64,000 nucleotides of DNA from Aspidapion aeneum. Its lineage: Eukaryota > Arthropoda > Insecta > Coleoptera > Brentidae. The DNA lies in assembly GCA_963576565.1 (NCBI GenBank), contig OY755047.1:1550001-1614000 (forward strand), read 5' to 3'. A program made the position numbers and the translations under genes. The notes under the pieces were generated by a model. That model was not told where the DNA came from and made no database searches. It saw only the letters and a list, made by a program, of their open reading frames with translations. Shown in pieces: positions 21,001 to 33,607 of this stretch; position 1 is the first letter of the stretch; every line of letters starts with the position of its first letter.

Positions 21001-24000
21001 AAAGTTTGGCAATTTTGGTCCTATGGGATTCCCTATCCTAAAAATCGCTAAATAACGTTTTTCAGAATTTCAACTCAAGGTTTGGCTTTTTCGCATCTTT
21101 ATGGCCCCACCATACTGTAACTCGGTGCTTTTGTTAAGAAAATGTATAGTTTGGGAGATATGAATTTTCAAAGTTTGGCAATTTTGGTCCTATGGGATTC
21201 CCTATCCTAATAATCGCTAAATGACGTTTTTCAGAATCTTAACTGAAGGTGTGGTTTTTTCGCATCTTTATGGCCCCACCATACTGTAACTCGGTGCTTT
21301 TGTTGATAAAATGTATAGTTTGGGAGATATGAATTTTCAAAGTTTGGCAATTTTGGTCCTATGGGATTCCCTATCCTAAAAATCGCTAAATAACGTTTTT
21401 CAGAATTTCAACTCAAGGTTTGGCTTTTTCGCATCTTTATGGCCCCACCATACTGTAACTCGGTGCTTTTGTTAATAAAATGTATAGTTTGGGAGATATG
21501 AATTTTCAAAGTTTGGCAATTTTGGTCCTATGGGATTCCCTAAAAATCGCTAAATGACGTTTTTCCGAATCTCAACTCAAGGTGTGGCTTTTTCGCATCT
21601 TTATGGCCCCACCATACTGTAACTCGGTGCTTTTGTTAATAAAATGTATAGTTTGGGAGATATGAATTTTCAAAGTTTGGCAATTTTGGTCCTATGGGAT
21701 TCCCTAAAAATCGCTAAATGACGTTTTTCCGAATCTCAACTCAAGGTGTGGCTTTTTCGCATCTTTATGGCCCCACCATACTGTAACTCGGTGCTTTTGT
21801 TAATAAAATGTATAGTTTGGGAGATATGAATTTTCAAAGTTTGGCAATTTTGGTCCTATGGGATTCCCTATCCTAATAATCGCTAAATGACGTTTTTCAG
21901 AATCTTAACTGAAGGTGTGGTTTTTTCGCATCTTTATGGCCCCACCATACTGTAACCCGGTGCTTTTGTTAATAAAATGTATAGTTTAAGAGATATGAGT
22001 TTTCAAAGTTTGGCAATTTTGGTTCTATGGCATTCCCTATCCTAAAAATCGCTAAATGACGTTTTTCCGAATCTCAACTCAAGGTGTGACTTTTTCGCAT
22101 CTTTATGGCCCCACCATACTGTAACTCGGTGCTTTTGTTGATAAAATGTATAGTTTGGGAGATATGAATTTTCAAAGTTTGGCAATTTTGGTCCTATGGG
22201 ATTCCCTATCCTAAAAATCGCTAAATAACGTTTTTCAGAATTTCAACTCAAGGTTTGGCTTTTTCGCATCTTTATGGCCCCACCATACTGTAACTCGGTG
22301 CTTTTGTTAATAAAATGTATAGTTTGGGAGATATGAATTTTCAAAGTTTGGCAATTTTGGTCCTATGGGATTCCCTATCCTAATAATCGCTAAATGACGT
22401 TTTTCAGAATCTTAACTGAAGGTGTGGTTTTTTCGCATCTTTATGGCCCCACCATACTGTAACCCGGTGCTTTTGTTAATAAAATGTATAGTTTAAGAGA
22501 TATGAGTTTTCAAAGTTTGGCAATTTTGGTTCTATGGCATTCCCTATCCTAAAAATCGCTAAATGACGTTTTTCCGAATCTCAACTCAAGGTGTGACTTT
22601 TTCGCATCTTTATGGCCCCACCATACTGTAACTCGGTGCTTTTGTTGATAAAATGTATAGTTTGGGAGATATGAATTTTCAAAGTTTGGCAATTTTGGTC
22701 CTATGGGATTCCCTATCCTAAAAATCGCTAAATAACGTTTTTCAGAATTTCAACTCAAGGTTTGGCTTTTTCGCATCTTTATGGCCCCACCATACTGTAA
22801 CTCGGTGCTTTTGTTAAGAAAATGTATAGTTTGGGAGATATGAATTTTCAAAGTTTGGCAATTTTGGTCCTATGGGATTCCCTATCCTAATAATCGCTAA
22901 ATGACGTTTTTCAGAATCTTAACTGAAGGTGTGGTTTTTTCGCATCTTTATGGCCCCACCATACTGTAACTCGGTGCTTTTGTTGATAAAATGTATAGTT
23001 TGGGAGATATGAATTTTCAAAGTTTGGCAATTTTGGTCCTATGGGATTCCCTATCCTAAAAATCGCTAAATAACGTTTTTCAGAATTTCAACTCAAGGTT
23101 TGGCTTTTTCGCATCTTTATGGCCCCACCATACTGTAACTCGGTGCTTTTGTTAATAAAATGTATAGTTTGGGAGATATGAATTTTCAAAGTTTGGCAAT
23201 TTTGGTCCTATGGGATTCCCTAAAAATCGCTAAATGACGTTTTTCCGAATCTCAACTCAAGGTGTGGCTTTTTCGCATCTTTATGGCCCCACCATACTGT
23301 AACTCGGTGCTTTTGTTAATAAAATGTATAGTTTGGGAGATATGAATTTTCAAAGTTTGGCAATTTTGGTCCTATGGGATTCCCTAAAAATCGCTAAATG
23401 ACGTTTTTCCGAATCTCAACTCAAGGTGTGGCTTTTTCGCATCTTTATGGCCCCACCATACTGTAACTCGGTGCTTTTGTTAATAAAATGTATAGTTTGG
23501 GAGATATGAATTTTCAAAGTTTGGCAATTTTGGTCCTATGGGATTCCCTATCCTAATAATCGCTAAATGACGTTTTTCAGAATCTTAACTGAAGGTGTGG
23601 TTTTTTCGCATCTTTATGGCCCCACCATACTGTAACCCGGTGCTTTTGTTAATAAAATGTATAGTTTAAGAGATATGAGTTTTCAAAGTTTGGCAATTTT
23701 GGTTCTATGGCATTCCCTATCCTAAAAATCGCTAAATGACGTTTTTCCGAATCTCAACTCAAGGTGTGACTTTTTCGCATCTTTATGGCCCCACCATACT
23801 GTAACTCGGTGCTTTTGTTGATAAAATGTATAGTTTGGGAGATATGAATTTTCAAAGTTTGGCAATTTTGGTCCTATGGGATTCCCTATCCTAAAAATCG
23901 CTAAATAACGTTTTTCAGAATTTCAACTCAAGGTTTGGCTTTTTCGCATCTTTATGGCCCCACCATACTGTAACTCGGTGCTTTTGTTAATAAAATGTAT

Positions 24001-27000
24001 AGTTTGGGAGATATGAATTTTCAAAGTTTGGCAATTTTGGTCCTATGGGATTCCCTATCCTAATAATCGCTAAATGACGTTTTTCAGAATCTTAACTGAA
24101 GGTGTGGTTTTTTCGCATCTTTATGGCCCCACCATACTGTAACCCGGTGCTTTTGTTAATAAAATGTATAGTTTAAGAGATATGAGTTTTCAAAGTTTGG
24201 CAATTTTGGTTCTATGGCATTCCCTATCCTAAAAATCGCTAAATGACGTTTTTCCGAATCTCAACTCAAGGTGTGACTTTTTCGCATCTTTATGGCCCCA
24301 CCATACTGTAACTCGGTGCTTTTGTTGATAAAATGTATAGTTTGGGAGATATGAATTTTCAAAGTTTGGCAATTTTGGTCCTATGGGATTCCCTATCCTA
24401 AAAATCGCTAAATAACGTTTTTCAGAATTTCAACTCAAGGTTTGGCTTTTTCGCATCTTTATGGCCCCACCATACTGTAACTCGGTGCTTTTGTTAAGAA
24501 AATGTATAGTTTGGGAGATATGAATTTTCAAAGTTTGGCAATTTTGGTCCTATGGGATTCCCTATCCTAATAATCGCTAAATGACGTTTTTCAGAATCTT
24601 AACTGAAGGTGTGGTTTTTTCGCATCTTTATGGCCCCACCATACTGTAACTCGGTGCTTTTGTTGATAAAATGTATAGTTTGGGAGATATGAATTTTCAA
24701 AGTTTGGCAATTTTGGTCCTATGGGATTCCCTATCCTAAAAATCGCTAAATAACGTTTTTCAGAATTTCAACTCAAGGTTTGGCTTTTTCGCATCTTTAT
24801 GGCCCCACCATACTGTAACTCGGTGCTTTTGTTAATAAAATGTATAGTTTGGGAGATATGAATTTTCAAAGTTTGGCAATTTTGGTCCTATGGGATTCCC
24901 TAAAAATCGCTAAATGACGTTTTTCCGAATCTCAACTCAAGGTGTGGCTTTTTCGCATCTTTATGGCCCCACCATACTGTAACTCGGTGCTTTTGTTAAT
25001 AAAATGTATAGTTTGGGAGATATGAATTTTCAAAGTTTGGCAATTTTGGTCCTATGGGATTCCCTAAAAATCGCTAAATGACGTTTTTCCGAATCTCAAC
25101 TCAAGGTGTGGCTTTTTCGCATCTTTATGGCCCCACCATACTGTAACTCGGTGCTTTTGTTAATAAAATGTATAGTTTGGGAGATATGAATTTTCAAAGT
25201 TTGGCAATTTTGGTCCTATGGGATTCCCTATCCTAATAATCGCTAAATGACGTTTTTCAGAATCTTAACTGAAGGTGTGGTTTTTTCGCATCTTTATGGC
25301 CCCACCATACTGTAACCCGGTGCTTTTGTTAATAAAATGTATAGTTTAAGAGATATGAGTTTTCAAAGTTTGGCAATTTTGGTTCTATGGCATTCCCTAT
25401 CCTAAAAATCGCTAAATGACGTTTTTCCGAATCTCAACTCAAGGTGTGACTTTTTCGCATCTTTATGGCCCCACCATACTGTAACTCGGTGCTTTTGTTG
25501 ATAAAATGTATAGTTTGGGAGATATGAATTTTCAAAGTTTGGCAATTTTGGTCCTATGGGATTCCCTATCCTAAAAATCGCTAAATAACGTTTTTCAGAA
25601 TTTCAACTCAAGGTTTGGCTTTTTCGCATCTTTATGGCCCCACCATACTGTAACTCGGTGCTTTTGTTAAGAAAATGTATAGTTTGGGAGATATGAATTT
25701 TCAAAGTTTGGCAATTTTGGTCCTATGGGATTCCCTATCCTAATAATCGCTAAATGACGTTTTTCAGAATCTTAACTGAAGGTGTGGTTTTTTCGCATCT
25801 TTATGGCCCCACCATACTGTAACCCGGTGCTTTTGTTAATAAAATGTATAGTTTAAGAGATATGAGTTTTCAAAGTTTGGCAATTTTGGTCCTATGGGAT
25901 TCCCTATCCTAAAAATCGCTAAATAACGTTTTTCAGAATTTCAACTCAAGGTTTGGCTTTTTCGCATCTTTATGGCCCCACCATACTGTAACTCGGTGCT
26001 TTTGTTAATAAAATGTATAGTTTGGGAGATATGAATTTTCAAAGTTTGGCAATTTTGGTCCTATGGGATTCCCTAAAAATCGCTAAATGACGTTTTTCCG
26101 AATCTCAACTCAAGGTGTGGCTTTTTCGCATCTTTATGGCCCCACCATACTGTAACTCGGTGCTTTTGTTGATAAAATATATAGTTTGGGAGATATGAAT
26201 TTTCAAAGTTTGGCAATTTTGGTCCTATGGGATTCCCTATCCTAATAATCGCTAAATGACGTTTTTCAGAATCTCAACTCAAGGTGTGGTTTTTTCGCAT
26301 CTTTATGGCCCCACCATACTGTAACTCGGTGCTTTTGTGAATAAAATGTATAGTTTGGGAGATATGAATTTTCAAAGTTTGGCAATTTTGGTTCTATGGG
26401 ATTCCCTATCCTAAAAATCGCTAAATAACGTTTTTCAGAATTTCAACTCAAGGTTTGGCTTTTTCGCATCTTTATGGCCCCACCATACTGTACCTCGGTG
26501 CTTTTGTTAATAAAATGTATAGTTTGGGAGATATGAATTTTCAAAGTTTGGCAATTTTGGTCCTATGGGATTCCCTATCCTAATAATCGCTAAATGACGT
26601 TTTTCAGAATCTTAACTGAAGGTGTGGTTTTTTCGCATCTTTATGGCCCCACCATACTGTAACCCGGTGCTTTTGTTAATAAAATGTATAGTTTAAGAGA
26701 TATGAGTTTTCAAAGTTTGGCAATTTTGGTTCTATGGCATTCCCTATCCTAAAAATCGCTAAATGACGTTTTTCCGAATCTCAACTCAAGGTTTGGCTTT
26801 TTCGCATCTTTATGGCCCCACCATACTGTAACCCGGTGCTTTTGTTAATAAAATGTATAGTTTAAGAGATATGAATTTTCAAAGTTTGGCAATTTTGGTT
26901 CTATGGCATTCCTTATCCTAAAAATCGCTAAATGACGTTTTTCAGAATCTCAACTCAAGGTGTGGTTTTTTCGCATCTTTATGGCCCCACCATACTGTGA

Positions 27001-30000
27001 CTCGGTGCTTTTGTTAATAAAATGTATAGTTTGGGAGATATGAATTTTCAAAGTTTGGCAATTTTGGTCCTATGGGATTCCCTATCCTAATAATCGCTAA
27101 ATGACGTTTTTCAGAATCTCAACTCAAGGTGTGGCTTTTTCGCATCTTTATGACCCCACCATACTGTAACTCGGTGCTTTTGTTAATAAAATGTATAGTT
27201 TGGGAGATATGAATTTTCAAAGTTTGGCAATTTTGGTCCTATGGCATTCCCTATCCTAAAAATCGCTAAATGACGTTTTTCAGAATCTCAACTCAAGGTG
27301 TGGTTTTTTCGCATCTTTATGGCCCCACCATACTGTAACTCGGTGCTTTTGTTAAGGAAATGTATAGTTTGGGAGATATGAATTTTCAAAGTTTGGCAAT
27401 TTTGGTCCTATAGCATTCCCTATCCTAATAATCGCTAAATGACGTTTTTCAGAATCTCAACTCAAGGTGTGGCTTTTTCGCATCTTTATGACCCCACCAT
27501 ACTGTAACTCGGTGCTTTTGTTAATAAAATGTATAGTTTGGGAGATATGAATTTTCAAAGTTTGGCAATTTTGGTCCTATGGCATTCCCTATCCTAAAAA
27601 TCGCTAAATGACGTTTTTCAGAATCTCAACTCAAGGTGTGGTTTTTTCGCATCTTTATGGCCCCACCATACTGTAACTCGGTGCTTTTGTTAAGGAAATG
27701 TATAGTTTGGGAGATATGAATTTTCAAAGTTTGGCAATTTTGGTCTTATGGGATTCCCTATCCTAAAAATCGCTAAATGACGTTTTCCCGAATCTGAACT
27801 CAAGGTGTGGCTTTTTCGCATCTTTATGACCCCACCATACTGTAACTCGGTGCTTTTGTTAATAAAATGTATAGTTTGGGAGATATGAATTTTCAAATTT
27901 TGGCAATTTTGGTCCTATGGCATTCCCTATCCTAATAATCGCTAAATGACGTTTTTCAGAATCTCAACTCAAGGTGTGGCTTTTTCGCATCTTTATGACC
28001 CCACCATACTGTAACTCGGTGCTTTTGTTAATAAAATGTATAGTTTGGGAGATATAAATTTTCAAAGTCTGGCAATTTTGGTCCTATGGGATTCCCTATC
28101 CTAAAAATCGCTAAATGACGTTTTTTCGAATCTTAAATCAGGGTGTGGTTTTTTCGCATCTCTATGGCCCCACCATACTGTAACTCGGTGCTTTTGTTAA
28201 TAAAATGTATAGTTTGGGAGATATAAATTTTCAAAGTCTGGCAATTTTGGTCCTATGGGATTCCCTATCCTAAAAATCGCTAAATGACGTTTTTCCGAAT
28301 CTCAACTCAAGGTGTGACTTTTTCGCATCTTTATGGCCCCACCATACTGTAACTCGGTGCTTTTGTTGATAAAATGTATAGTTTGGGAGATATGAATTTT
28401 CAAAGTTTGGCAATTTTGGTCCTATGGGATTCCCTATCCTAAAAATCGCTAAATAACGTTTTTCAGAATTTCAACTCAAGGTTTGGCTTTTTCGCATCTT
28501 TATGGCCCCACCATACTGTAACTCGGTGCTTTTGTTAAGAAAATGTATAGTTTGGGAGATATGAATTTTCAAAGTTTGGCAATTTTGGTCCTATGGGATT
28601 CCCTATCCTAATAATCGCTAAATGACGTTTTTCAGAATCTTAACTGAAGGTGTGGTTTTTTCGCATCTTTATGGCCCCACCATACTGTAACCCGGTGCTT
28701 TTGTTAATAAAATGTATAGTTTAAGAGATATGAGTTTTCAAAGTTTGGCAATTTTGGTTCTATGGCATTCCCTATCCTAAAAATCGCTAAATGACGTTTT
28801 TCCGAATCTCAACTCAAGGTGTGGCTTTTTCGCATCTTTATGGCCCCACCATACTGTAACTCGGTGCTTTTGTTGATAAAATGTATAGTTTGGGAGATAT
28901 GAATTTTCAAAGTTTGGCAATTTTGGTCCTATGGGATTCCCTATCCTAAAAATCGCTAAATAACGTTTTTCAGAATTTCAACTCAAGGTTTGGCTTTTTC
29001 GCATCTTTATGGCCCCACCATACTGTAACTCGGTGCTTTTGTTGATAAAATATATAGTTTGGGAGATATGAATTTTCAAAGTTTGGCAATTTTGGTCCTA
29101 TGGGATTCCCTAAAATTCGCTAAATGACGTTTTTCCGAATCTCAACTCAAGGTGTGGCTTTTTCGCATCTTTATGGCCCCACCATACTGTAACTCGGTGC
29201 TTTTGTTGATAAAATATATAGTTTGGGAGATATGAATTTTCAAAGTTTGGCAATTTTGGTCCTATGGGATTCCCTAAAATTCGCTAAATGACGTTTTTCC
29301 GAATCTCAACTCAAGGTGTGGCTTTTTCGCATCTTTATGGCCCCACCATACTGTAACTCGGTGCTTTTGTTGATAAAATGTATAGTTTGGGAGATATGAA
29401 TTTTCAAAGTTTGGCAATTTTGGTCCTATGGGATTCCCTAAAATTCGCTAAATGACGTTTTTCCGAATCTCAACTCAAGGTGTGGCTTTTTCGCATCTTT
29501 ATGGCCCCACCATACTGTAACTCGGTGCTTTTGTTAAGAAAATGGATAGTTTAAGAGATATGAATTTTCAAAGTTTGGCAATTTTGGTTCTATGGGATTC
29601 CCTATCCTCAAAATCGCTAAATAACGTTTTTCAGAATTTCAACTCAAGGTTTGGCTTTTTCGCATCTTTATGGCCCCACCATACTGTACCTCGGTGCTTT
29701 TGTTAATAAAATGTATAGTTTGGGAGATATGAATTTTCAAAGTTTGGCAATTTTGGTCCTATGGGATTCCCTATCCTAATAATCGCTAAATGACGTTTTT
29801 CAGAATCTTAACTGAAGGTGTGGTTTTTTCGCATCTTTATGGCCCCACCATACTGTAACCCGGTGCTTTTGTTAATAAAATGTATAGTTTAAGAGATATG
29901 AGTTTTCAAAGTTTGGCAATTTTGGTTCTATGGCATTCCCTATCCTAAAAATCGCTAAATGACGTTTTTCCGAATCTCAACTCAAGGTTTGGCTTTTTCG

Positions 30001-30548
30001 CATCTTTATGGCCCCACCATACTGTAACCCGGTGCTTTTGTTAATAAAATGTATAGTTTAAGAGATATGAATTTTCAAAGTTTGGCAATTTTGGTTCTAT
30101 GGCATTCCTTATCCTAAAAATCGCTAAATGACGTTTTTCAGAATCTCAACTCAAGGTGTGGTTTTTTCGCATCTTTATGGCCCCACCATACTGTGACTCG
30201 GTGCTTTTGTTAATAAAATGTATAGTTTGGGAGATATGAATTTTCAGTTTGGCAATTTTGGTCCTATGGGATTCCCTAAAAATCGCTAAATGACGTTTTT
30301 CCGAATCTCAACTCAAGGTGTGACTTTTTCGCATATTTATGGCCCCACCATACTGTAACTCGGTGCTTTTGTTGATAAAATGTATAGTTTAGGAGATATG
30401 AATTTTCAAAGTTTGGCAATTTTTGTCCTACGGGATTCCCCATCCTAAAAATCGCTCAATGACGTTTTTCAGAATCTCAACTCAAGGTCTGGCTTTTTCG
30501 CATCTTTATGGCCCCACCATACTGTAAGTCGGTGCTTGTGTTAATAAT
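18055..30548. repeat. Intronic satellite, about 74 monomers of 168-169 bp with higher-order repeats
   Basis: Monomers are marked by GGCCCCACCATACTGTAACT, CGGTGCTTTTGTTAATAAAA and CAAAGTTTGGCAATTTTGGT. Spacing between successive ATACTGTAAC words is 168, 169, 164, 169 and so on. The 164-bp form lacks TATCC after GGGATTCCC. Monomer variants (AACTCGG/AACCCGG, GATAAAA/AATAAAA/AAGAAAA, ATGAATT/ATGAGTT) recur in fixed order. The unit is first 1,516 bp (nine monomers, about 18500-20016), then 1,680 bp (ten monomers, starting about 20016, 21696, 23376 and 25056). The 1,680-bp units look identical line by line. After about 25890 the order breaks up and divergence rises to the right end. Confidence 0.95.
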
Positions 30549-30639
30549 TTTTAAAGATTTTGCGTTCATTTAAAATAAAATCATTACTTATTCTATTAAT
30601 TTACGCTTTTTAGTTATATATATACATTTTTTCTGATTA

Positions 30640-31200
30640 AAAAAAAGTCCTCAATAATCCGGATACCTCGTTAATTCGGATCGGGCCGGTTTTTTCTTTC
30701 ACCACTGTACTATGGAAGAAATCCAAAATGGCGGTGAAATGTTTAGGGTCATAACTCGAGAACCATTCGTCTGACAAAATTTTACTGTTTTCAACTTTTG
30801 TTTAAAACTTTTTTTTTCTTAAACGTACGGTAACCAAGTAATTAAAAAAAAAACCTTTTTGTGCACACTAAATCTAAGATGGTGGGGGGAACCCCCCCCC
30901 CCCCCTCAAAGGTTGAAAACTCACAATTGTTTTTTGGACTCCAACATATTTCAAAATCGTGACTACACCACATTTTGCAAGATAAAATTCTATAATGACT
31001 GGACTATAAAAATAAATCCCTTTAGAAAAACCCTTGTATGTGCTCTATGAATATAAAGGCCAAAATTTTATAGCTCTACCTGCCCTTTGGTCAAAATCTG
31101 AATAAGAGAGGTTTAAAATGGTCAATTCCAAAAAAAGTACCCCTCATTCAAGAAGTGATTTTTGATATCAGTGCATCTGTTTTGTGACATTTAGAAAACT
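30640..31200. repeat. Fragments: TIR-like end and repeat D remnant
   Basis: About 30645-30710 has CAATAATCCGGATACCTCGT, resembling a pogo/Tigger-type terminus. 30725-31090 resembles the right arm of foldback D (AAATGGCGGTGAAATGTTTAG, TTTTGTTTAAAACTTTTTTT), with a C-run at about 30890-30905. Confidence 0.5.
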
Positions 31201-31221
31201 TATAATTAATTAAAAATTAAA

Positions 31222-31533
31222 ATGAGGTTGGGTGCAATAACCAAAAAGTATACAAGTTATATAATGTGTGCAATAATCAACATTTTATTAGTGATTTTGG
31301 CTTTTGGAGTTTATGGATTTTATGGACTCATGTTTTTTTGGATTTTCACCAAACCTTTTGAAGTGCTTTCGTTTATTATTTGTATTTTTCTCTTAAATTG
31401 TTTCAACGTTTTTCACAACATTGTGATTTTGGTTTTTGGATTTGATCGATTCGTGTTTTTTTTTGCATTTTTCACAAACCCTCTAAAGTGCTATCGTTTA
31501 TTATTTGAATTTCTCTTTAAGATTTTTTTTTGA
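31222..31533 (+). CDS. Putative small membrane protein, founder-like unit (103 aa)
   Basis: This ORF is longer than the other array members and contains two copies of their core: GVYGFYGLMFFWIFTKPFEV near residues 30-49, and FDRFVFFFAFFTNPLKC further on. It is strongly hydrophobic, rich in Phe, Ile, Leu and Val, and would form three or more membrane segments. There is no typical signal cleavage site. The ATG follows AAAAATTAAA, and the leader before it (AGAAAACTTATAATT) is shared with the rest of the array. I recognise no family. Whether it is expressed is unknown; hydrophobic ORFs can arise by chance in T-rich DNA. Confidence 0.4.
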   Translation: MRLGAITKKYTSYIMCAIINILLVILAFGVYGFYGLMFFWIFTKPFEVLSFIICIFLLNCFNVFHNIVILVFGFDRFVFFFAFFTNPLKCYRLLFEFLFKIFF

Positions 31534-31641
31534 TCTTCTTCACCACATTGTTACTATTAATTTCCTGTGGTTTTTGTTAGTTTGATGTCAGTGCATCTCT
31601 TTTGTAACCGTTAGAAAACTTATAATTGTTTAAAAATAAAA

Positions 31642-31833
31642 ATGACCGAGGATGAAAAACCCAACATATTAAAAGTGATTTTAGTTTTCGGATTTTTTGG
31701 ACTCCTGTTTTTTTGGATTTTTTACAAACCCTCAGAAGTGGTGTCGTTTATTATTTGTATTTCTCTCTTAGATTTTTTCGACCTTTTTCACCACATTGTG
31801 TATGTTAATTTCCTGTGGTTTTTGTTAGTTTGA
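31642..31833 (+). CDS. Putative 63-aa membrane protein, array member 2
   Basis: It starts MTEDEKPNILKV after the A-rich context AAAAATAAAA, a good insect start context. An acidic N-terminus is followed by a first membrane segment (about residues 11-27, ending FFGLLFFWIF), a short HKPSE-like loop (here YKPSE) and a second hydrophobic stretch (about 33-62). It ends in TGA. The frame is kept in 32625-32816 and 33608-33811 with few changes (Tyr28 to His, Tyr54 to Ser, plus synonymous ACC/ACA and GAA/GAG). No known family. It sits in intron 1 of the host gene, on the same strand. Confidence 0.4.
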   Translation: MTEDEKPNILKVILVFGFFGLLFFWIFYKPSEVVSFIICISLLDFFDLFHHIVYVNFLWFLLV

Positions 31834-31889
31834 TGTCAGGGCATCTCTTTTGTAACCGTTAGAAAACTTATAATTGTTTAAAAATAAAA

Positions 31890-32024
31890 ATGACCGAGGA
31901 TGAAAAACCCAACATATTAAAAGTGATTTTGGTTTTCGGATTTTTTGGACTCCTGTTTTTTTGGATTTTTCACAAACCGTCAGAAGTGGTTTCGTTTATT
32001 GTATTATTTGTATTTCTGTCTTAG
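31890..32024 (+). pseudogene. Array member 3, truncated by frameshift (44 aa)
   Basis: It has the same start (MTEDEKPNIL) and first membrane segment as member 2. About five extra bases after TCGTTTATT shift the frame, and it stops at TAG 32022-32024. An exact equivalent is at 32873-33007. Confidence 0.5.
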
Positions 32025-32376
32025 ATTTTTTCGACATTTTCACCACATTGTGTCTATTAATTTCCTGTGGTTTTTGTTAGTTTGATGTCTGTTGGTTTTT
32101 GAAAACTTTAGGTCTTTGCTTGATTTTACCGAACCAATTGATTGAAAAATTACATTCAAACAAAAATAAAGCCCTTCAGGTAAAAACCCTTGTAAGTGAT
32201 CAAATAATACAAACGTCAAAATTTTGTTCCACTACCTGAATTTTGGTCAAAATCTGAATAAGAGAGGTTTAAAATGGTTATTTCCAAAAAAAAACTACTC
32301 ACACAAAAAGTGATTTTTGATGTAAGTGTATCTCTTTTGTAATCGTTAGAAAACTTATAATTGTTTAAAAATAAAA

Positions 32377-32568
32377 ATCACCGAGGATGAAAAACCCAAC
32401 ATATTAAAAGTGATTTTAGTTTTCGGATTTTTTGGACTCCTGTTTTTTTGGATTTTTCACAAACCCTCAGAAGTGGTGTCGTTTATTATTTGTATATCTC
32501 TCTTGGATTTTTTCGACCCTTTTTACCACATTGTGTCTATTAACTTCCTGTTGTTTTTGTTAGTTTGA
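32377..32568 (+). pseudogene. Array member 4, full frame but start codon ATC
   Basis: The 63-codon frame is intact from ATC ACC GAG to TGA at 32566-32568, with small changes near the end (FDPFYHIVSI). ATG has become ATC, so normal initiation is lost. Copied at 33360-33551. Confidence 0.5.
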
Positions 32569-32624
32569 TGTCAGTGCATCTCTTTTGTAACCTTTAGAAA
32601 AGTTATATTTGTTTAAAAATAAAA

Positions 32625-32816
32625 ATGACAGAGGATGAGAAACCCAACATATTAAAAGTGATTTTAGTTTTCGGATTTTTTGGACTCCTGTTTTTTTGGA
32701 TTTTTCACAAACCCTCAGAAGTGGTGTCGTTTATTATTTGTATTTCTCTCTTAGATTTTTTCGACCTTTTTCACCACATTGTGTCTGTTAATTTCCTGTG
32801 GTTTTTGTTAGTTTGA
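32625..32816 (+). CDS. Putative 63-aa membrane protein, array member 5
   Basis: Intact copy of member 2, 983 bp downstream of it. It differs by two amino acids (His in HKPSE, Ser in HHIVSV) and two synonymous changes. The leader is AAAAGTTATATTTG instead of the AAAACTTATAATTG of other members. Confidence 0.4.
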   Translation: MTEDEKPNILKVILVFGFFGLLFFWIFHKPSEVVSFIICISLLDFFDLFHHIVSVNFLWFLLV

Positions 32817-32872
32817 TGTCAGGGCATCTCTTTTGTAACCGTTAGAAAACTTATAATTGTTTAAAAATAAAA

Positions 32873-33007
32873 ATGACCGAGGATGAAAAACCCAACATAT
32901 TAAAAGTGATTTTGGTTTTCGGATTTTTTGGACTCCTGTTTTTTTGGATTTTTCACAAACCGTCAGAAGTGGTTTCGTTTATTGTATTATTTGTATTTCT
33001 GTCTTAG
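32873..33007 (+). pseudogene. Array member 6, truncated by frameshift (44 aa)
   Basis: 983 bp downstream of member 3 and the same by eye, with the same frameshift, so the damage came before the block duplication. Confidence 0.5.
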
Positions 33008-33359
33008 ATTTTTTCGACATTTTCACCACATTGTGTCTATTAATTTCCTGTGGTTTTTGTTAGTTTGATGTCTGTTGGTTTTTGAAAACTTTAGGTCTTT
33101 GCTTGATTTTACCGAACCAATTGATTGAAAAATTACATTCAAACAAAAATAAAGCCCTTCAGGTAAAAACCCTTGTAAGTGATCAAATAATACAAACGTC
33201 AAAATTTTGTTCCACTACCTGAATTTTGGTCAAAATCTGAATAAGAGAGGTTTAAAATGGTTATTTCCAAAAAAAAACTACTCACACAAAAAGTGATTTT
33301 TGATGTAAGTGTATCTCTTTTGTAATCGTTAGAAAACTTATAATTGTTTAAAAATAAAA

Positions 33360-33551
33360 ATCACCGAGGATGAAAAACCCAACATATTAAAAGTGATTTT
33401 AGTTTTCGGATTTTTTGGACTCCTGTTTTTTTGGATTTTTCACAAACCCTCAGAAGTGGTGTCGTTTATTATTTGTATATCTCTCTTGGATTTTTTCGAC
33501 CCTTTTTACCACATTGTGTCTATTAACTTCCTGTTGTTTTTGTTAGTTTGA
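33360..33551 (+). pseudogene. Array member 7, full frame but start codon ATC
   Basis: 983 bp downstream of member 4 with the same ATC in place of ATG and the same 63-codon frame. Confidence 0.5.
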
Positions 33552-33607
33552 TGTCAGTGCATCTCTTTTGTAACCTTTAGAAAAGTTATATTTGTTTAAA
33601 AATAAAA

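Noticed and set aside
18055..30548. Possible coding frames in the satellite (such as a minus-strand frame at 27690-27896)
   Set aside because: They appear only where a mutated monomer loses a stop. No frame is kept across monomers.
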